DNA from: Shewanella halifaxensis HAW-EB4
GTDB taxonomy: Bacteria; Pseudomonadota; Gammaproteobacteria; Enterobacterales; Shewanellaceae
DNA length: 64,000 bases
Assembly: GCF_000019185.1 (NCBI RefSeq)
Contig: NC_010334.1
Coordinates: 3,658,001 to 3,722,000, forward strand
Reading direction: 5' to 3'
Below the pieces are notes generated by a model, which worked only from the letters and a program-made list of their open reading frames with translations, made no database searches and was not told where the DNA came from. Position 1 is the first letter of the stretch; each line of letters begins with the position of its first letter. Shown in pieces: positions 52,670 to 61,541 of this stretch. The position numbers were made by a program, and so were the translations under genes.

Positions 52670-54409
52670 CTAAAGCACCATAGATAAGTATCCTAATACC
52701 AGCACTATCATAGAGGTAATCGCATAAGGCACCGGATAACCTATCGCAGGCATATCGCTTTGACAGACATTTTGGGCCCCTTTCATTGCTGAGGTGCTAT
52801 TACGCCCACCAGCACAAGCCCCTGCCAATATGGCTGGATTCATCTTGCAGAAATACAAGCCATAGATCCAAGCGAGTAAGGGAGGAACCAGCGCGGCTGT
52901 TGCTCCCAAGGCGGCGATCTTTATGGCCACCACACCTTGAAATGATGCCAGAATCTTAGGTCCAAGCGTTGAGGCGAGCACGGCAACAAACACGCTCAAA
53001 CCGATATCTTGCAAGAAGCTTCTAGCGCCTTCACTCATCACCCCACCAAAGTTTGGATTACGGGCCCTTAAGAAAGAAAAAATAATCCCCGTCAACATGC
53101 AGCCTGCTGAAGTCCCTAAAGCAAAGGGGATCCCCCCAAAAGTCACACTGAAGTGACCGCAAACATAGCCAATGAGCAGGGACAATGCGAGATAAAATGT
53201 TTCTGTTAGCGTGCTCTCAACAATAGGGGTGCTATTGAGTTTCTTGGCGACCTGTTGGACACACCAATCCGAGCCTGCAATACGAATGACATCACCGACT
53301 TCTACAACAGCTTGCCCAGTAACGGGTAATTGGTGACCTTGTCGAAACAGGGCTTTAATGTACACACCGAATCCCACTTCATCGCTAATTTTAGCAATAG
53401 TTTTGCCTGTATAGCAGGACTTACCTAGATGGATATCGGCCACTTCAATATCAACGTTTCTTGCTCTGGGTTCATCGACCTCGACACCGACAAAAGCGCC
53501 ATCGTCTATCAAAACATGATAGTCGCCTCGAATACCGATCACATCACCAAGCGCAAGTTTTGGATTATCAGCGGCATCAAATACTTGCTTGCCCCGAACC
53601 ACCTTTAAGATAGCGGCATGGGGAAAGTGTTGAAATAGAGACTCAACACTCTGGCCGACTAGCTCTTGATGCTCTACACGGTAGGCTCGAATATCTAACG
53701 GCAACACGCCAATATTTGAAAAACCATGAGTACTGGGCAGCGCCTCGATATCATCACCGACCCCAAATTCTGCTTCAGCCTCTTTACCCGCCTTAATCGG
53801 ATCGATGCCAAACATCGCTGGTAAGTATTTTATAAGTAAAATAATGAAAAAACTGGATAAGACATAACTGATAACATAGCCCACAGCAATATTGGCACTC
53901 ACTTGATCTAGAGTCATTCCTGCTGGCGCCTTAAATGCACCGGAGGAGATAGCTGATTGCGCCACTCCCATCACAGCCGTGACGGTGTAACTGCCAGAGA
54001 TGATCCCAGCAGCATAGCCCGGTGCTAAGCCGAGTAATTTAGCGCCTAAGAATACGATAAAAAAATTACTGAAGACCACTATCAGGCCTATGACCACAAA
54101 ATCGAGACCGTCTCTGGCAAGGCCGGAGAAAAACTGTGGCCCCACCTTCATGCCTATCGCGTACATAAACATCATCAAGAAAATGTCAGACACTAATCCG
54201 GGTTCCTCTATTTTCAAACCATAAACAGAAAAAGCGGTCAGGGCGATAGCAAGGCCAATGACTAAGGTTCCTGCCGTCGAACCTAGCGCGACTCCCTTGA
54301 TAGAAACCTTTCCAAGTGGATAGCCGATAGCAATGGCTATAAACAGGAACACAAAGGGGTTATGTGCGATATAACCAAACAAAAAACCAAATAACTCAGA
54401 AATATTCAT
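52670..54409 (-). CDS. AspT/YidE-family antiporter with RCK_C domains
   Basis: A 579-residue transporter of the aspartate-alanine exchanger family: about five TM helices, two cytosolic TrkA_C/RCK_C-type domains (roughly residues 215-390, for example LALGDVIGIRGDYHVLID and VVEVGDVIRIAGSDWCVQ), then about five more TM helices with GGIPFALGTSAGCMLTGIIF. Beside a glutamate decarboxylase, the likely exchange is glutamate for GABA, which is inference from context. The ATG at 54409 (GAGAAA upstream) is preferred over in-frame starts at 54415 and 54433; the latter lies inside the adjacent MITE. It is separated from gadB by a terminator and that element. Confidence 0.85.
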   Translation of the reverse strand: MNISELFGFLFGYIAHNPFVFLFIAIAIGYPLGKVSIKGVALGSTAGTLVIGLAIALTAFSVYGLKIEEPGLVSDIFLMMFMYAIGMKVGPQFFSGLARDGLDFVVIGLIVVFSNFFIVFLGAKLLGLAPGYAAGIISGSYTVTAVMGVAQSAISSGAFKAPAGMTLDQVSANIAVGYVISYVLSSFFIILLIKYLPAMFGIDPIKAGKEAEAEFGVGDDIEALPSTHGFSNIGVLPLDIRAYRVEHQELVGQSVESLFQHFPHAAILKVVRGKQVFDAADNPKLALGDVIGIRGDYHVLIDDGAFVGVEVDEPRARNVDIEVADIHLGKSCYTGKTIAKISDEVGFGVYIKALFRQGHQLPVTGQAVVEVGDVIRIAGSDWCVQQVAKKLNSTPIVESTLTETFYLALSLLIGYVCGHFSVTFGGIPFALGTSAGCMLTGIIFSFLRARNPNFGGVMSEGARSFLQDIGLSVFVAVLASTLGPKILASFQGVVAIKIAALGATAALVPPLLAWIYGLYFCKMNPAILAGACAGGRNSTSAMKGAQNVCQSDMPAIGYPVPYAITSMIVLVLGYLSMVL

Positions 54410-54424
54410 GATCATTTCTCGTAC

Positions 54425-54776
54425 TAATACCAATCGATATAAGAAGCTGAGCGACTCAGAGTGTTTTTGGCAAACTAATTCAAGACGAGTGGATGATGGA
54501 ATGGTTATTCCCTTGCGAAGCTATCCAACGCAGAAGTCACCAGCCAAAAGCACTCCTAAAAGGCGAGTTTTCGCGTATAACAAGCTTAGACCTAGCTCTA
54601 CTATGCTCTTCACTCGTTGCGAGCAGCATGGATATTGTGAATGCCATTAATGCACGACTATATGGATATAGGAAGTAGAGTAACGCAGGAGCTGTTACCG
54701 AAGAGCAATTAATGGCTTTGCCTCAAAAGCACTAAACTCACGCTGAGCGAGCACACCTTTATACCGATTGGTATTA
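54425..54776. mobile_element. MITE-like element with TAATACCAATCG terminal inverted repeats
   Basis: The left end TAATACCAATCGATATAA and the complement of the right end TAATACCAATCGGTATAA form an 18-bp terminal inverted repeat with one mismatch, about 352 bp apart. The interior encodes no credible protein; open frames are short. No transposase is present, so it would be moved in trans. A clear target-site duplication is not visible. The element lies 16 bp upstream of the antiporter start codon. Confidence 0.8.
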
Positions 54777-54786
54777 AACTGGATAG

Positions 54787-54812
54787 AAAAAGGCCGTCTT
54801 TGCAGACGACCT
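54787..54812 (-). terminator. gadB terminator
   Basis: On the minus strand GGTCGTCT-GCAA-AGACGGCC (one G-U pair) is followed by TTTTTCT, directly after the decarboxylase stop and before the MITE-like element. Confidence 0.75.
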
Positions 54813-54821
54813 CTCGACTAG

Positions 54822-56216
54822 TTAACCATGATTGAAACCGGATGACTCTTTGGCATCACTGCCGTGTGAAATCGGATGGGAGGCAAAGAAGTCGACACAA
54901 TGCTTCAAATCTGCCACTAGGAGGTCTGCCTGATCTCGGCTAAAGCCATGGCGAACCAAAATACGCATAATGACTAAGTCCTCTCTTTTAGGCGGCATTG
55001 CATAGGCTGCAATCTGCCAACCTCGAGAGCGGATACGATCCGAGAGATCAAACAGGTTGAACCCAGGATCAACGCCCTCTTTTAAGGACCAACTCATCGC
55101 AGGGATCCCGCCATGGCCATCATAGATAATCTCGAACATGCCTAATTTTTCAATCTCGCTCGACAGGTATTGCGCCGTGTCGTAGCAAGCCTGATGGATC
55201 TTACGATAGCCTTCCTTACCTAAACGTAAGAAATTATAATACTGCGCGACAATCTGCCCACCAGGGCGAGAGAAGTTCAATGCAAAGGTCGGCATATTAC
55301 CGCCTAAGTAGTTCACGTTAAAAATGAGGTCTTCATCTAAAACTGAAGCATCGCGCCAAATAACCCAACCTACACCGAGTGGACTCAAGCCAAATTTATG
55401 TCCTGACGCATTAATCGACTTAACGCGTGGTAGTTTGAAGTCCCATTCTAGATCTGGTTGGCAAAATGGCGCTAAAAAGCCACCGCTTGCGGCATCAACA
55501 TGCATTGGAATATCCAATCCGGTATCTTTTTGCAGCTGATCGAGCGCATCATGTACAGCCTTTACAGGCTCGTACTGGCAGGTAAAGGTAACGCCTAATG
55601 TTGGCACTACGCCTATGGTATTTTCGTCACATCGCTTAATCACTTCTTCAGCATTCATGATTAAACGATCGCCTTCCATCGGGATCTCACGTAACTCTAT
55701 GTCCCAATAACGCGCGAATTTATGCCAGCAAACCTGCACCGGTCCACAAATCATATTGGGTTTATCAGTAGGTTTACCCAGCGCTTTCATTTTCTTGCGC
55801 CAAGCCCACTTAAGAGCCATACCGCCTAACATCGCAGCCTCACTAGAGCCTGTCGTAGAGCAACCTAATGTGTTTTCTGCATCCGGCGAGTTCCATAGAT
55901 CGGCAAGCATATGCACACAGCGGGCTTCAAGCTCTGCGGTTTGAGGGTATTCATCCTTATCGATCATATTCTTATCGATACATTCGTCCATCAATTGATG
56001 AACTTCATCCTCAACCCAGGTTTGGCAAAATGTCGCAAGATTTTGACGGGAGTTTCCGTCCATCATCAGCTCGTCGTGTACGATTTGATATGCGTGGCGA
56101 GAATTATTTTCCTGCTCCGGCATCTTATATTTAGGCATAGATAAAGCTAAATCTGTCGATGAGTAGATATCATCTAAGAGGTCGTCTCGCACAGTATCTT
56201 TTGAGTGAAGAGGCAT
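54822..56216 (-). CDS. gadB: Glutamate decarboxylase (PLP-dependent)
   Basis: Converts glutamate to GABA and CO2, consuming a proton; 464 residues, the usual length for GadA/GadB. The PLP lysine is in SINASGHKFGLSPLGVGWVIW. Other motifs: GCSTTGSSEAAMLGGMALKW, MHVDAASGGFLAPF and NYLGGNMPTFALNFSRPGGQ. It is cytosolic. Together with the downstream AspT-type antiporter and the nearby glutamate importers it suggests a glutamate-dependent acid resistance module. A roughly 500-bp AT-rich upstream region probably carries its promoter. Confidence 0.94.
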   Translation of the reverse strand: MPLHSKDTVRDDLLDDIYSSTDLALSMPKYKMPEQENNSRHAYQIVHDELMMDGNSRQNLATFCQTWVEDEVHQLMDECIDKNMIDKDEYPQTAELEARCVHMLADLWNSPDAENTLGCSTTGSSEAAMLGGMALKWAWRKKMKALGKPTDKPNMICGPVQVCWHKFARYWDIELREIPMEGDRLIMNAEEVIKRCDENTIGVVPTLGVTFTCQYEPVKAVHDALDQLQKDTGLDIPMHVDAASGGFLAPFCQPDLEWDFKLPRVKSINASGHKFGLSPLGVGWVIWRDASVLDEDLIFNVNYLGGNMPTFALNFSRPGGQIVAQYYNFLRLGKEGYRKIHQACYDTAQYLSSEIEKLGMFEIIYDGHGGIPAMSWSLKEGVDPGFNLFDLSDRIRSRGWQIAAYAMPPKREDLVIMRILVRHGFSRDQADLLVADLKHCVDFFASHPISHGSDAKESSGFNHG

Positions 56217-56714
56217 TATATTTTACTCCAATGAATTAAATAAAATTTCCTACTAGCTGGCGATGGTCAGCTGATGTAAACAACATAGAAGATAGTAAGA
56301 CTCCCTGCAATACTCAAATTAAAATAAATCTGTAAAAACAATCTATAATCCACACAAAAAAACCAACAAAGACCAAATGTGCAGCCAAAAATAACAGTGA
56401 AATAACCATCGGCAGCATTTCACCCCATTACAGCAACCTTAAAACAACCTTAAAACCTGTTCAATAACCTGACTAAAAAGCTAAGTTATCACTCATTAAC
56501 AGCTACTTAAAATCAGACTCATACCATTGAGATTCGATTGCCCCCCGCTAAAACAAGTTAATAGCAGTATTCCAATTGGCTTGTGACGTTATCAGTCCTC
56601 ACCGAACAATTTTCAAATTTATTTTGATAATAAATCAACCATTACCCTGTTACTAAGAGCCGCATAACCTTCTACTATAAATCTTATTCAAACAGCGTCG
56701 AATCGAGAATACGT
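56217..56714. other. AT-rich divergent promoter region
   Basis: About 500 bp with no gene. A small 11-bp tandem duplication, CAACCTTAAAA twice, lies at 56434-56455. It must contain the gadB and monooxygenase-gene promoters; no operator is recognised. Confidence 0.4.
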
Positions 56715-57041
56715 ATGACTAAGCTAAATACTCAATCAACGGCTCAATTAACCTCTCAGTTAAGCATAGTGGCAAATATCACAGCGCATACAGACAAAGT
56801 AGAACAGGTAAAAGCCGAGCTAATAAAGTTGATTGCAATAACCCGGGAGGAAGAGGGTTGCCTGCAGTATGATCTGCACCAAGATAATGATAATCCGGCT
56901 CACTTCACCTTTTATGAGAACTGGGCTTCAAGAACGCTTTGGCAAGCTCATATGAATGCACCGCATCTAAAGGACTATGTCGCGGCGACCGAGGGAATAG
57001 TTGAAGCCTTTACTCTCAATGAGATGACCCTAATCGGTTAA
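56715..57041 (+). CDS. Antibiotic biosynthesis monooxygenase-domain protein (YgiN-like)
   Basis: A 108-residue ABM-domain protein with the fold signature VANITAHTDKVEQVKAELIK, EEEGCLQYDLHQDNDNPAHF, FYENWASRTLWQAHMNAPHL. Relatives such as YgiN act as quinol monooxygenases. The dimeric ferredoxin-like fold is expected to be cytosolic. The substrate is not known. It is monocistronic. Confidence 0.85.
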   Translation: MTKLNTQSTAQLTSQLSIVANITAHTDKVEQVKAELIKLIAITREEEGCLQYDLHQDNDNPAHFTFYENWASRTLWQAHMNAPHLKDYVAATEGIVEAFTLNEMTLIG

Positions 57042-57176
57042 GTGAGTATAGCTTAAGCGAGAAGAAGCTTAAGTCAGACCCATGCCTCGCTCGCTAGTAA
57101 CAAGATAGAGAATTGAGAGTAGAAAAGAGAGAATAGAGAGTCGTCTTATTTTCAAATAGCTTCCTTATGTTAGGGC

Positions 57177-57383
57177 TTATGCATCCTCTTCATGCATATA
57201 GCCCTCGATCAGCTCCATCTGCTCCGAGAGTTTGTCATCAAGGTTAGCTAAGCGGTAACCTCCATGAGGCAGTTTATCTAGACGAATACTATCCCCCGCC
57301 TGAATGTGTAACTGCTCGACGACCTCCTTTGGTAATGTTAAACCTAAGCCTTCACCAACCACCTGTATTTTAAGTTCAGCCAT
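57177..57383 (-). CDS. AbrB/MazE-type antitoxin-like DNA-binding protein
   Basis: A 68-residue protein with a SpoVT/AbrB swapped-hairpin domain: LKIQVVGEGLGLTLPKEVVE, then LHIQAGDSIRL. A short acidic C-terminal tail (EQMELIEGYMHEEDA) could bind a toxin. No toxin gene (Doc, PIN or MazF type) is found on either side, so it is an orphan. AGGG precedes the ATG. Confidence 0.8.
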   Translation of the reverse strand: MAELKIQVVGEGLGLTLPKEVVEQLHIQAGDSIRLDKLPHGGYRLANLDDKLSEQMELIEGYMHEEDA

Positions 57384-57561
57384 AATCCCTACCTACCTAA
57401 ATCAATTGAGCAAATGATATTTTGTCTATCGCACTATAACACCACAGTACAGCTAACATTATAGTTGAACAATCCATTTATCAGGCAGGGTCACAGTCTC
57501 CTTAAAATGGACAGGTAAAGCCGATAACGAATAATTCGTTGCAGCAGACTCAACTTCATAC

Positions 57562-57589
57562 AAAAAAGGAGAGCATTTGCTCTCCTTTT
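57562..57589. terminator. Terminator near the yaiI 3' end
   Basis: AAAAGGAGAGC/GCTCTCCTTTT with an ATTT loop and T/A runs on both strands; it lies about 75 bp past the YaiI-family gene's stop. Confidence 0.82.
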
Positions 57590-57664
57590 CTATTCAGCCA
57601 ATTTTAGGATTAGATCTATTTTAAGACACGATAAGTCGAGCATGAACTAGGGGGAAATAAGGCC

Positions 57665-58120
57665 TTAACTAGGCTTATGATGCTTGGTAATAAACCGGTC
57701 TAACTGATTACCAAAGGCTTGCTTTTCGCTGGCACCGATTGCTGCAGGTCCCCCAGTTTGTACGCCACTGGCGCGCATGGTGTCCATAAAGTCGCGCATA
57801 TTGAGAATCGATTTAATGTTCTGCTCGGTATAGAGCTCCCCGCGAGGGTTGAGGGCGACACCACCTTTATCGATCACCTCTGAAGCCAGCGGAATATCCG
57901 CCGTAATCACTAAGTCACCGGCACTGAGTAGCTTAACGATTTCATCATCGGCCACATCAAAACCTGAAGAGACTGTTTTCAAGTTAATAAAAGGGGATGG
58001 CGGTATGCGCATCCAATGATTCGCCACCAGCGTCACTTCGACTTTAGCCCGGTCTGCTACTCTAAATAAAATCTCTTTAATCACACCCGGACATGCATCG
58101 GCGTCAACCCAAACCTTCAT
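57665..58120 (-). CDS. YaiI/YqxD family (UPF0178) protein
   Basis: A 151-residue member of DUF188. It starts MKVWVDADACPGVIKEILFR with the conserved DADACP motif and has GDLVITADIPLASEVIDKG, NPRGELYTEQNI and TGGPAAIGASEKQAFGNQLD. The fold is PIN-like, suggesting a nuclease, but no activity is established. AGGAG precedes the ATG. Confidence 0.9.
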   Translation of the reverse strand: MKVWVDADACPGVIKEILFRVADRAKVEVTLVANHWMRIPPSPFINLKTVSSGFDVADDEIVKLLSAGDLVITADIPLASEVIDKGGVALNPRGELYTEQNIKSILNMRDFMDTMRASGVQTGGPAAIGASEKQAFGNQLDRFITKHHKPS

Positions 58121-58285
58121 TTATGCTCCTCTTTGCGCTGTTAGATTTGCGCCATAAAAACGAGCGCTGATTATAACAGCTATTTTGTATTAATCTTAGC
58201 GGCGTACACGGCTAAAGTAGATCAAGCTGTACCACTAAGATATGCTCTATTCTTATTTTCTTTTCAAAGCTAGGATGTTACTTCT

Positions 58286-58963
58286 ATGAGTGTGTTTTCT
58301 CCTGCGTGTTTTGACTTTTTAAACCAGCTTTCAGTCAACAACGACAGAGAATGGTTTAAGGCTAATCAACAAACATATGAAGACAAGGTGCGTACCCCTG
58401 CACTTAAGTTCATCGAAGCGATGCAGCCACAGATCCTTGCGCTGTCTCCCCGTTTGACTGCAGTCCCTAAAAAGGTCGGCGGCAGCATGATGCGTCCTCA
58501 ACGTGACAGCCGCTTTAGTAAAGATAAGACCCCCTATAAGACCAATGTCGGCATTCAGTTTCGCCACTTTCAGGGCAAAGATGTGCATGCGCCTGGCCTG
58601 TATCTTCACCTAGCCAACGATGGCTGCTTTTTGGGTGCTGGGATTTGGCATCCAGAATCTAAAGCCCTCAATGCTATTCGCAGTTGTATCGATGAAAACC
58701 CCAACGGCTACAAAAAAGCACTGCGTGAGTTAACGAGTCAGGGTTTTGAGATGCAAGGCAGCAAGCTTATTCGCCCACCTAAAGGCTATGACAACAGCCA
58801 CCCAATGCTAGAGGAGCTTAAGCGCAAAGACTTTATCGCAATTAAGTCGTTGAGCATCGAGCAGGTGTGTGCACCTGAGTTTGTCGATATATGCGCCCAA
58901 GAGTTTGCCGCCTGCCAGCAGCTGATGAGCTATCTCTGCTTTGCGTTAGACTTAGATTTTTAG
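58286..58963 (+). CDS. DUF2461 family protein
   Basis: A 225-residue protein matching DUF2461/TIGR02453: NNDREWFKANQQTYEDKVRT near the start, MMRPQRDSRFSKDKTPYKTN in the middle, and LYLHLANDGCFLGAGIWHPE. No function is established for the family. It is 126 bp upstream of the rRNA methyltransferase-like gene in the same direction. Confidence 0.88.
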   Translation: MSVFSPACFDFLNQLSVNNDREWFKANQQTYEDKVRTPALKFIEAMQPQILALSPRLTAVPKKVGGSMMRPQRDSRFSKDKTPYKTNVGIQFRHFQGKDVHAPGLYLHLANDGCFLGAGIWHPESKALNAIRSCIDENPNGYKKALRELTSQGFEMQGSKLIRPPKGYDNSHPMLEELKRKDFIAIKSLSIEQVCAPEFVDICAQEFAACQQLMSYLCFALDLDF

Positions 58964-59089
58964 CCTCCCTTCCTAGCAACAACAGAGCGAGGCGTTTCTT
59001 GCAAGCGCCTCTACACTCCACTGTAATCTCTGTTACAATTGCGCCAGTTTTTATTTCCAGCCAATTTAGGCAAGTTCAGGCACATTTTA

Positions 59090-60439
59090 ATGGTAGAACC
59101 TTCATCATCTCCACAAGACGCTTTTCAAGCAGAGACTCCTGCGCAAAAACGAGCATTAAGCTATAGCAATACCATATATCAGCTGTTTGTCAGTGTAATG
59201 AATGAAAAGCTACCAGCTGACCGCATCGTCGGTGAGTACTTCAGAACCCATAAAAAGCACGGTTCTAAAGATAGACGCGTCATTCGCGAGAGTCTGTTTG
59301 CGCTATTTCGTTGGTGGGGCTGGCTGAAAAAGATCCATACCAGTGAGCAACAAGACACGAGCTGGTTTGCCTGCTTGAGCCTAGTAGCTGAACTTGAAGC
59401 CCATAAATGGCCTCAATTTAGTGATGCGTGGCGAGAGTTTGCCAACCAGTCTCCTGAGTTTAACCTAAGCCCTGCCACGCAAGCCTTAGTCAGTGTGAGT
59501 GATCGCTGTGCGTATTTAAACCAGCAGTTTGCCAATATAAGCTTCTGCGATACGGAGTTATTACCTGAGTGGTTTTGGCTGCTTGCCGAAGTCGATAACA
59601 GCGATAAGCAGGCGATAATCGAAGCCATGTGCTCACGCCCTCCAATCTGGGGTCGTGCACAAACAATAACCCAGCAACAACTTATTGCGTCCCTCGCTAA
59701 CGATGAAATCACCGCCGTTGCCAACGAGTACTTTGATGATGCAGTGAGCCTTGGGCATAAGAGCGTCAACTTCAATGCGATTACAGCCTATCAACGTGGC
59801 GAGCTGGAGATCCAAGATCTCGGTTCGCAGGTTATTGGGCAAATTTGTGCGCCAAAAGCGGATGAAAAGTGGTGGGATACCTGCAGCGGCGCGGGTGGTA
59901 AAACACTACAACTACGCTCTTTAATGCTAAGGCAAGGTTCATCGGCACAAGGCTCGATAGTATCCTCAGATATTCGCCGTAAGCCGTTAGAGGAGCTAAC
60001 TAAACGCGCCAAACGTGCAGGCTTTAATGGGATCACGACGGCGCCATGGAAGAGTGAAGCGTTACCCGTTAACGCTAACGCTTTTGATGGAGTGTTAGTC
60101 GATGCACCTTGTAGCTGCACCGGCACCTGGCGACGTAACCCCGATATGCGCTGGCTAGATGATCAAAGCGTTGTGACTGACAAACATGCTCTGCAATTGG
60201 ATATTCTGACTCGCAGCGCCAACGCGGTTAAGTCGCAGGGTCAGCTGGTTTACGCCACTTGCTCACTCTCTCCTATCGAAAATGAGCAGGTAGTGAACGC
60301 CTTCTTAGCGGCAAATACAGAGTTTGAGCTACAAACACTGACGCATCCGTTTACCGGGGAGCAAACACAGATGCTCTCCATCTGGCCTCACGAGGCCGAT
60401 ACCGATGGCATGTTCGTCGCTAAGATGAAAAAGCACTAG
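59090..60439 (+). CDS. RsmB/NOP family RNA cytosine-C5 methyltransferase
   Basis: A 449-residue SAM-dependent RNA methyltransferase. The N-terminal helical NusB-like part includes VGEYFRTHKKHGSKDRRVIR. The catalytic domain has the SAM motif WWDTCSGAGGKTLQL (CSGAGGKT in place of the common CAAPGGKT), the motif IV cysteine in VDAPCSCTGTWRRNPDMRW and the motif VI cysteine in YATCSLSPIENE. Both catalytic cysteines are present. The ATG at 59090 gives a protein starting MVEPSSSPQDAFQ. The target is probably rRNA or tRNA m5C; it is not the canonical RsmB/RsmF by eye. Confidence 0.85.
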   Translation: MVEPSSSPQDAFQAETPAQKRALSYSNTIYQLFVSVMNEKLPADRIVGEYFRTHKKHGSKDRRVIRESLFALFRWWGWLKKIHTSEQQDTSWFACLSLVAELEAHKWPQFSDAWREFANQSPEFNLSPATQALVSVSDRCAYLNQQFANISFCDTELLPEWFWLLAEVDNSDKQAIIEAMCSRPPIWGRAQTITQQQLIASLANDEITAVANEYFDDAVSLGHKSVNFNAITAYQRGELEIQDLGSQVIGQICAPKADEKWWDTCSGAGGKTLQLRSLMLRQGSSAQGSIVSSDIRRKPLEELTKRAKRAGFNGITTAPWKSEALPVNANAFDGVLVDAPCSCTGTWRRNPDMRWLDDQSVVTDKHALQLDILTRSANAVKSQGQLVYATCSLSPIENEQVVNAFLAANTEFELQTLTHPFTGEQTQMLSIWPHEADTDGMFVAKMKKH

Positions 60440-60457
60440 TTGCGATACATTAATGAT

Positions 60458-60492
60458 AAAAAAACGCCATACATCGTATGGCGTTTTTTTTT
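60458..60492. terminator. Terminator after the RNA methyltransferase gene
   Basis: AACGCCATAC-ATC-GTATGGCGTT with an A7 run before and a T9 run after; strong on both strands and placed between convergent genes. Confidence 0.92.
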
Positions 60493-60583
60493 GGCAATAT
60501 ATTCTCGCCTATCTATATGCTTATCAGCTTATTTTGCTCTTTCGACCACATCAAAATACCAGTATCAATAGGCCGAATGCACC

Positions 60584-61123
60584 TTAGAATGAGGCTTTAG
60601 CACCTAGGTATAAGCCAGAATCTAAGCTGGTATTTGATGCATTGTCATACTGCAAACGAATATCACGGTAGCCTACAAACAGGGCTAACGCAGGGTTCAA
60701 GTTATACTGCACTCGACCATCTAACTGCCAAGAGCCGTCAATATCGCCAAACGACAGCACCGATGGCGAATAGTAGCCTGAACCATGGATAGAAACATTA
60801 GAACCTAAGTGCATCGCATAACGACCGCCAATTCCGACGAAGTTACCGTTTTGGCTCTTCTTTGACCACACCTGAGAAAACTTAGCCCCCAGCTCAAAGT
60901 GGTGAGCTCCCGCATCATGAGCAATATGCAGCGCACCAGATAACATCTGCCCACCTTTATCGGCATAGATATACTCAACAGAGCCATTAACATCTTTATT
61001 GAGATCAAATTGTAACTCAGTCGACAAGGTGTCGTCATTGAGGCCAAATGTAAAATCTGTCGCATGAGCATTGATAGACAAGGCGCTCAATACAAGCGTT
61101 GCCATTATAGTTTTAACTGTCAT
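60584..61123 (-). CDS. YfaZ family outer membrane protein
   Basis: A 179-residue exported protein: signal peptide (about 21 residues, ending NAHA), then alternating beta-strand-like segments, such as FELGAKFSQVWSKKSQNGNF and LALFVGYRDIRLQYDNASN, ending in LYLGAKASF with a terminal Phe, as in outer membrane barrels. The pattern fits YfaZ proteins (8-strand scale). Function is unknown. Confidence 0.78.
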   Translation of the reverse strand: MTVKTIMATLVLSALSINAHATDFTFGLNDDTLSTELQFDLNKDVNGSVEYIYADKGGQMLSGALHIAHDAGAHHFELGAKFSQVWSKKSQNGNFVGIGGRYAMHLGSNVSIHGSGYYSPSVLSFGDIDGSWQLDGRVQYNLNPALALFVGYRDIRLQYDNASNTSLDSGLYLGAKASF

Positions 61124-61541
61124 TGATAATTCCGAAACTTATAAGCTTTCGGCAAGCATACACAAAGCCCTGACGCTTTTTTATATAAACCTGATCTCAA
61201 ACAGTGCATTTAAATAAACACCGACAACTGAAAAACCCCAATACAACAAAAACAACCTCATCATTGTAGGTGTATCAAATTGCAACGCAGAGAAGAAGTA
61301 TTAATTTTACCTGTTAAATCTTTATGTTATCGCTAGCTTTAACACGACTTGAGTCTTAAGCGTAAAAAAAAACAAATATCTTATTTTCTATGTGGTAATT
61401 TAAGCCTGACTTTATCGAGCATTAGTCCTCAAAGTCTTGCCTACCCTAGAGTTGAAGCGAGTTTTGTTCGATTCAAACTCCGCAAAAATGGTGGGCAGCA
61501 ACTATACTACATTATCAAAAGAAAACTGCTTTGGAGCACAG
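61124..61541. other. Divergent intergenic region
   Basis: About 420 bp, AT-rich, between the yfaZ-like gene and the lipoprotein gene. Open frames extend into it but have no ribosome site or recognisable protein. No repeat or operator is seen. Confidence 0.35.

Noticed and set aside
54408..54678. Short open frames within the MITE-like element
   Set aside because: They are short, lack ribosome sites and do not look like a transposase; the element is better explained as non-autonomous.
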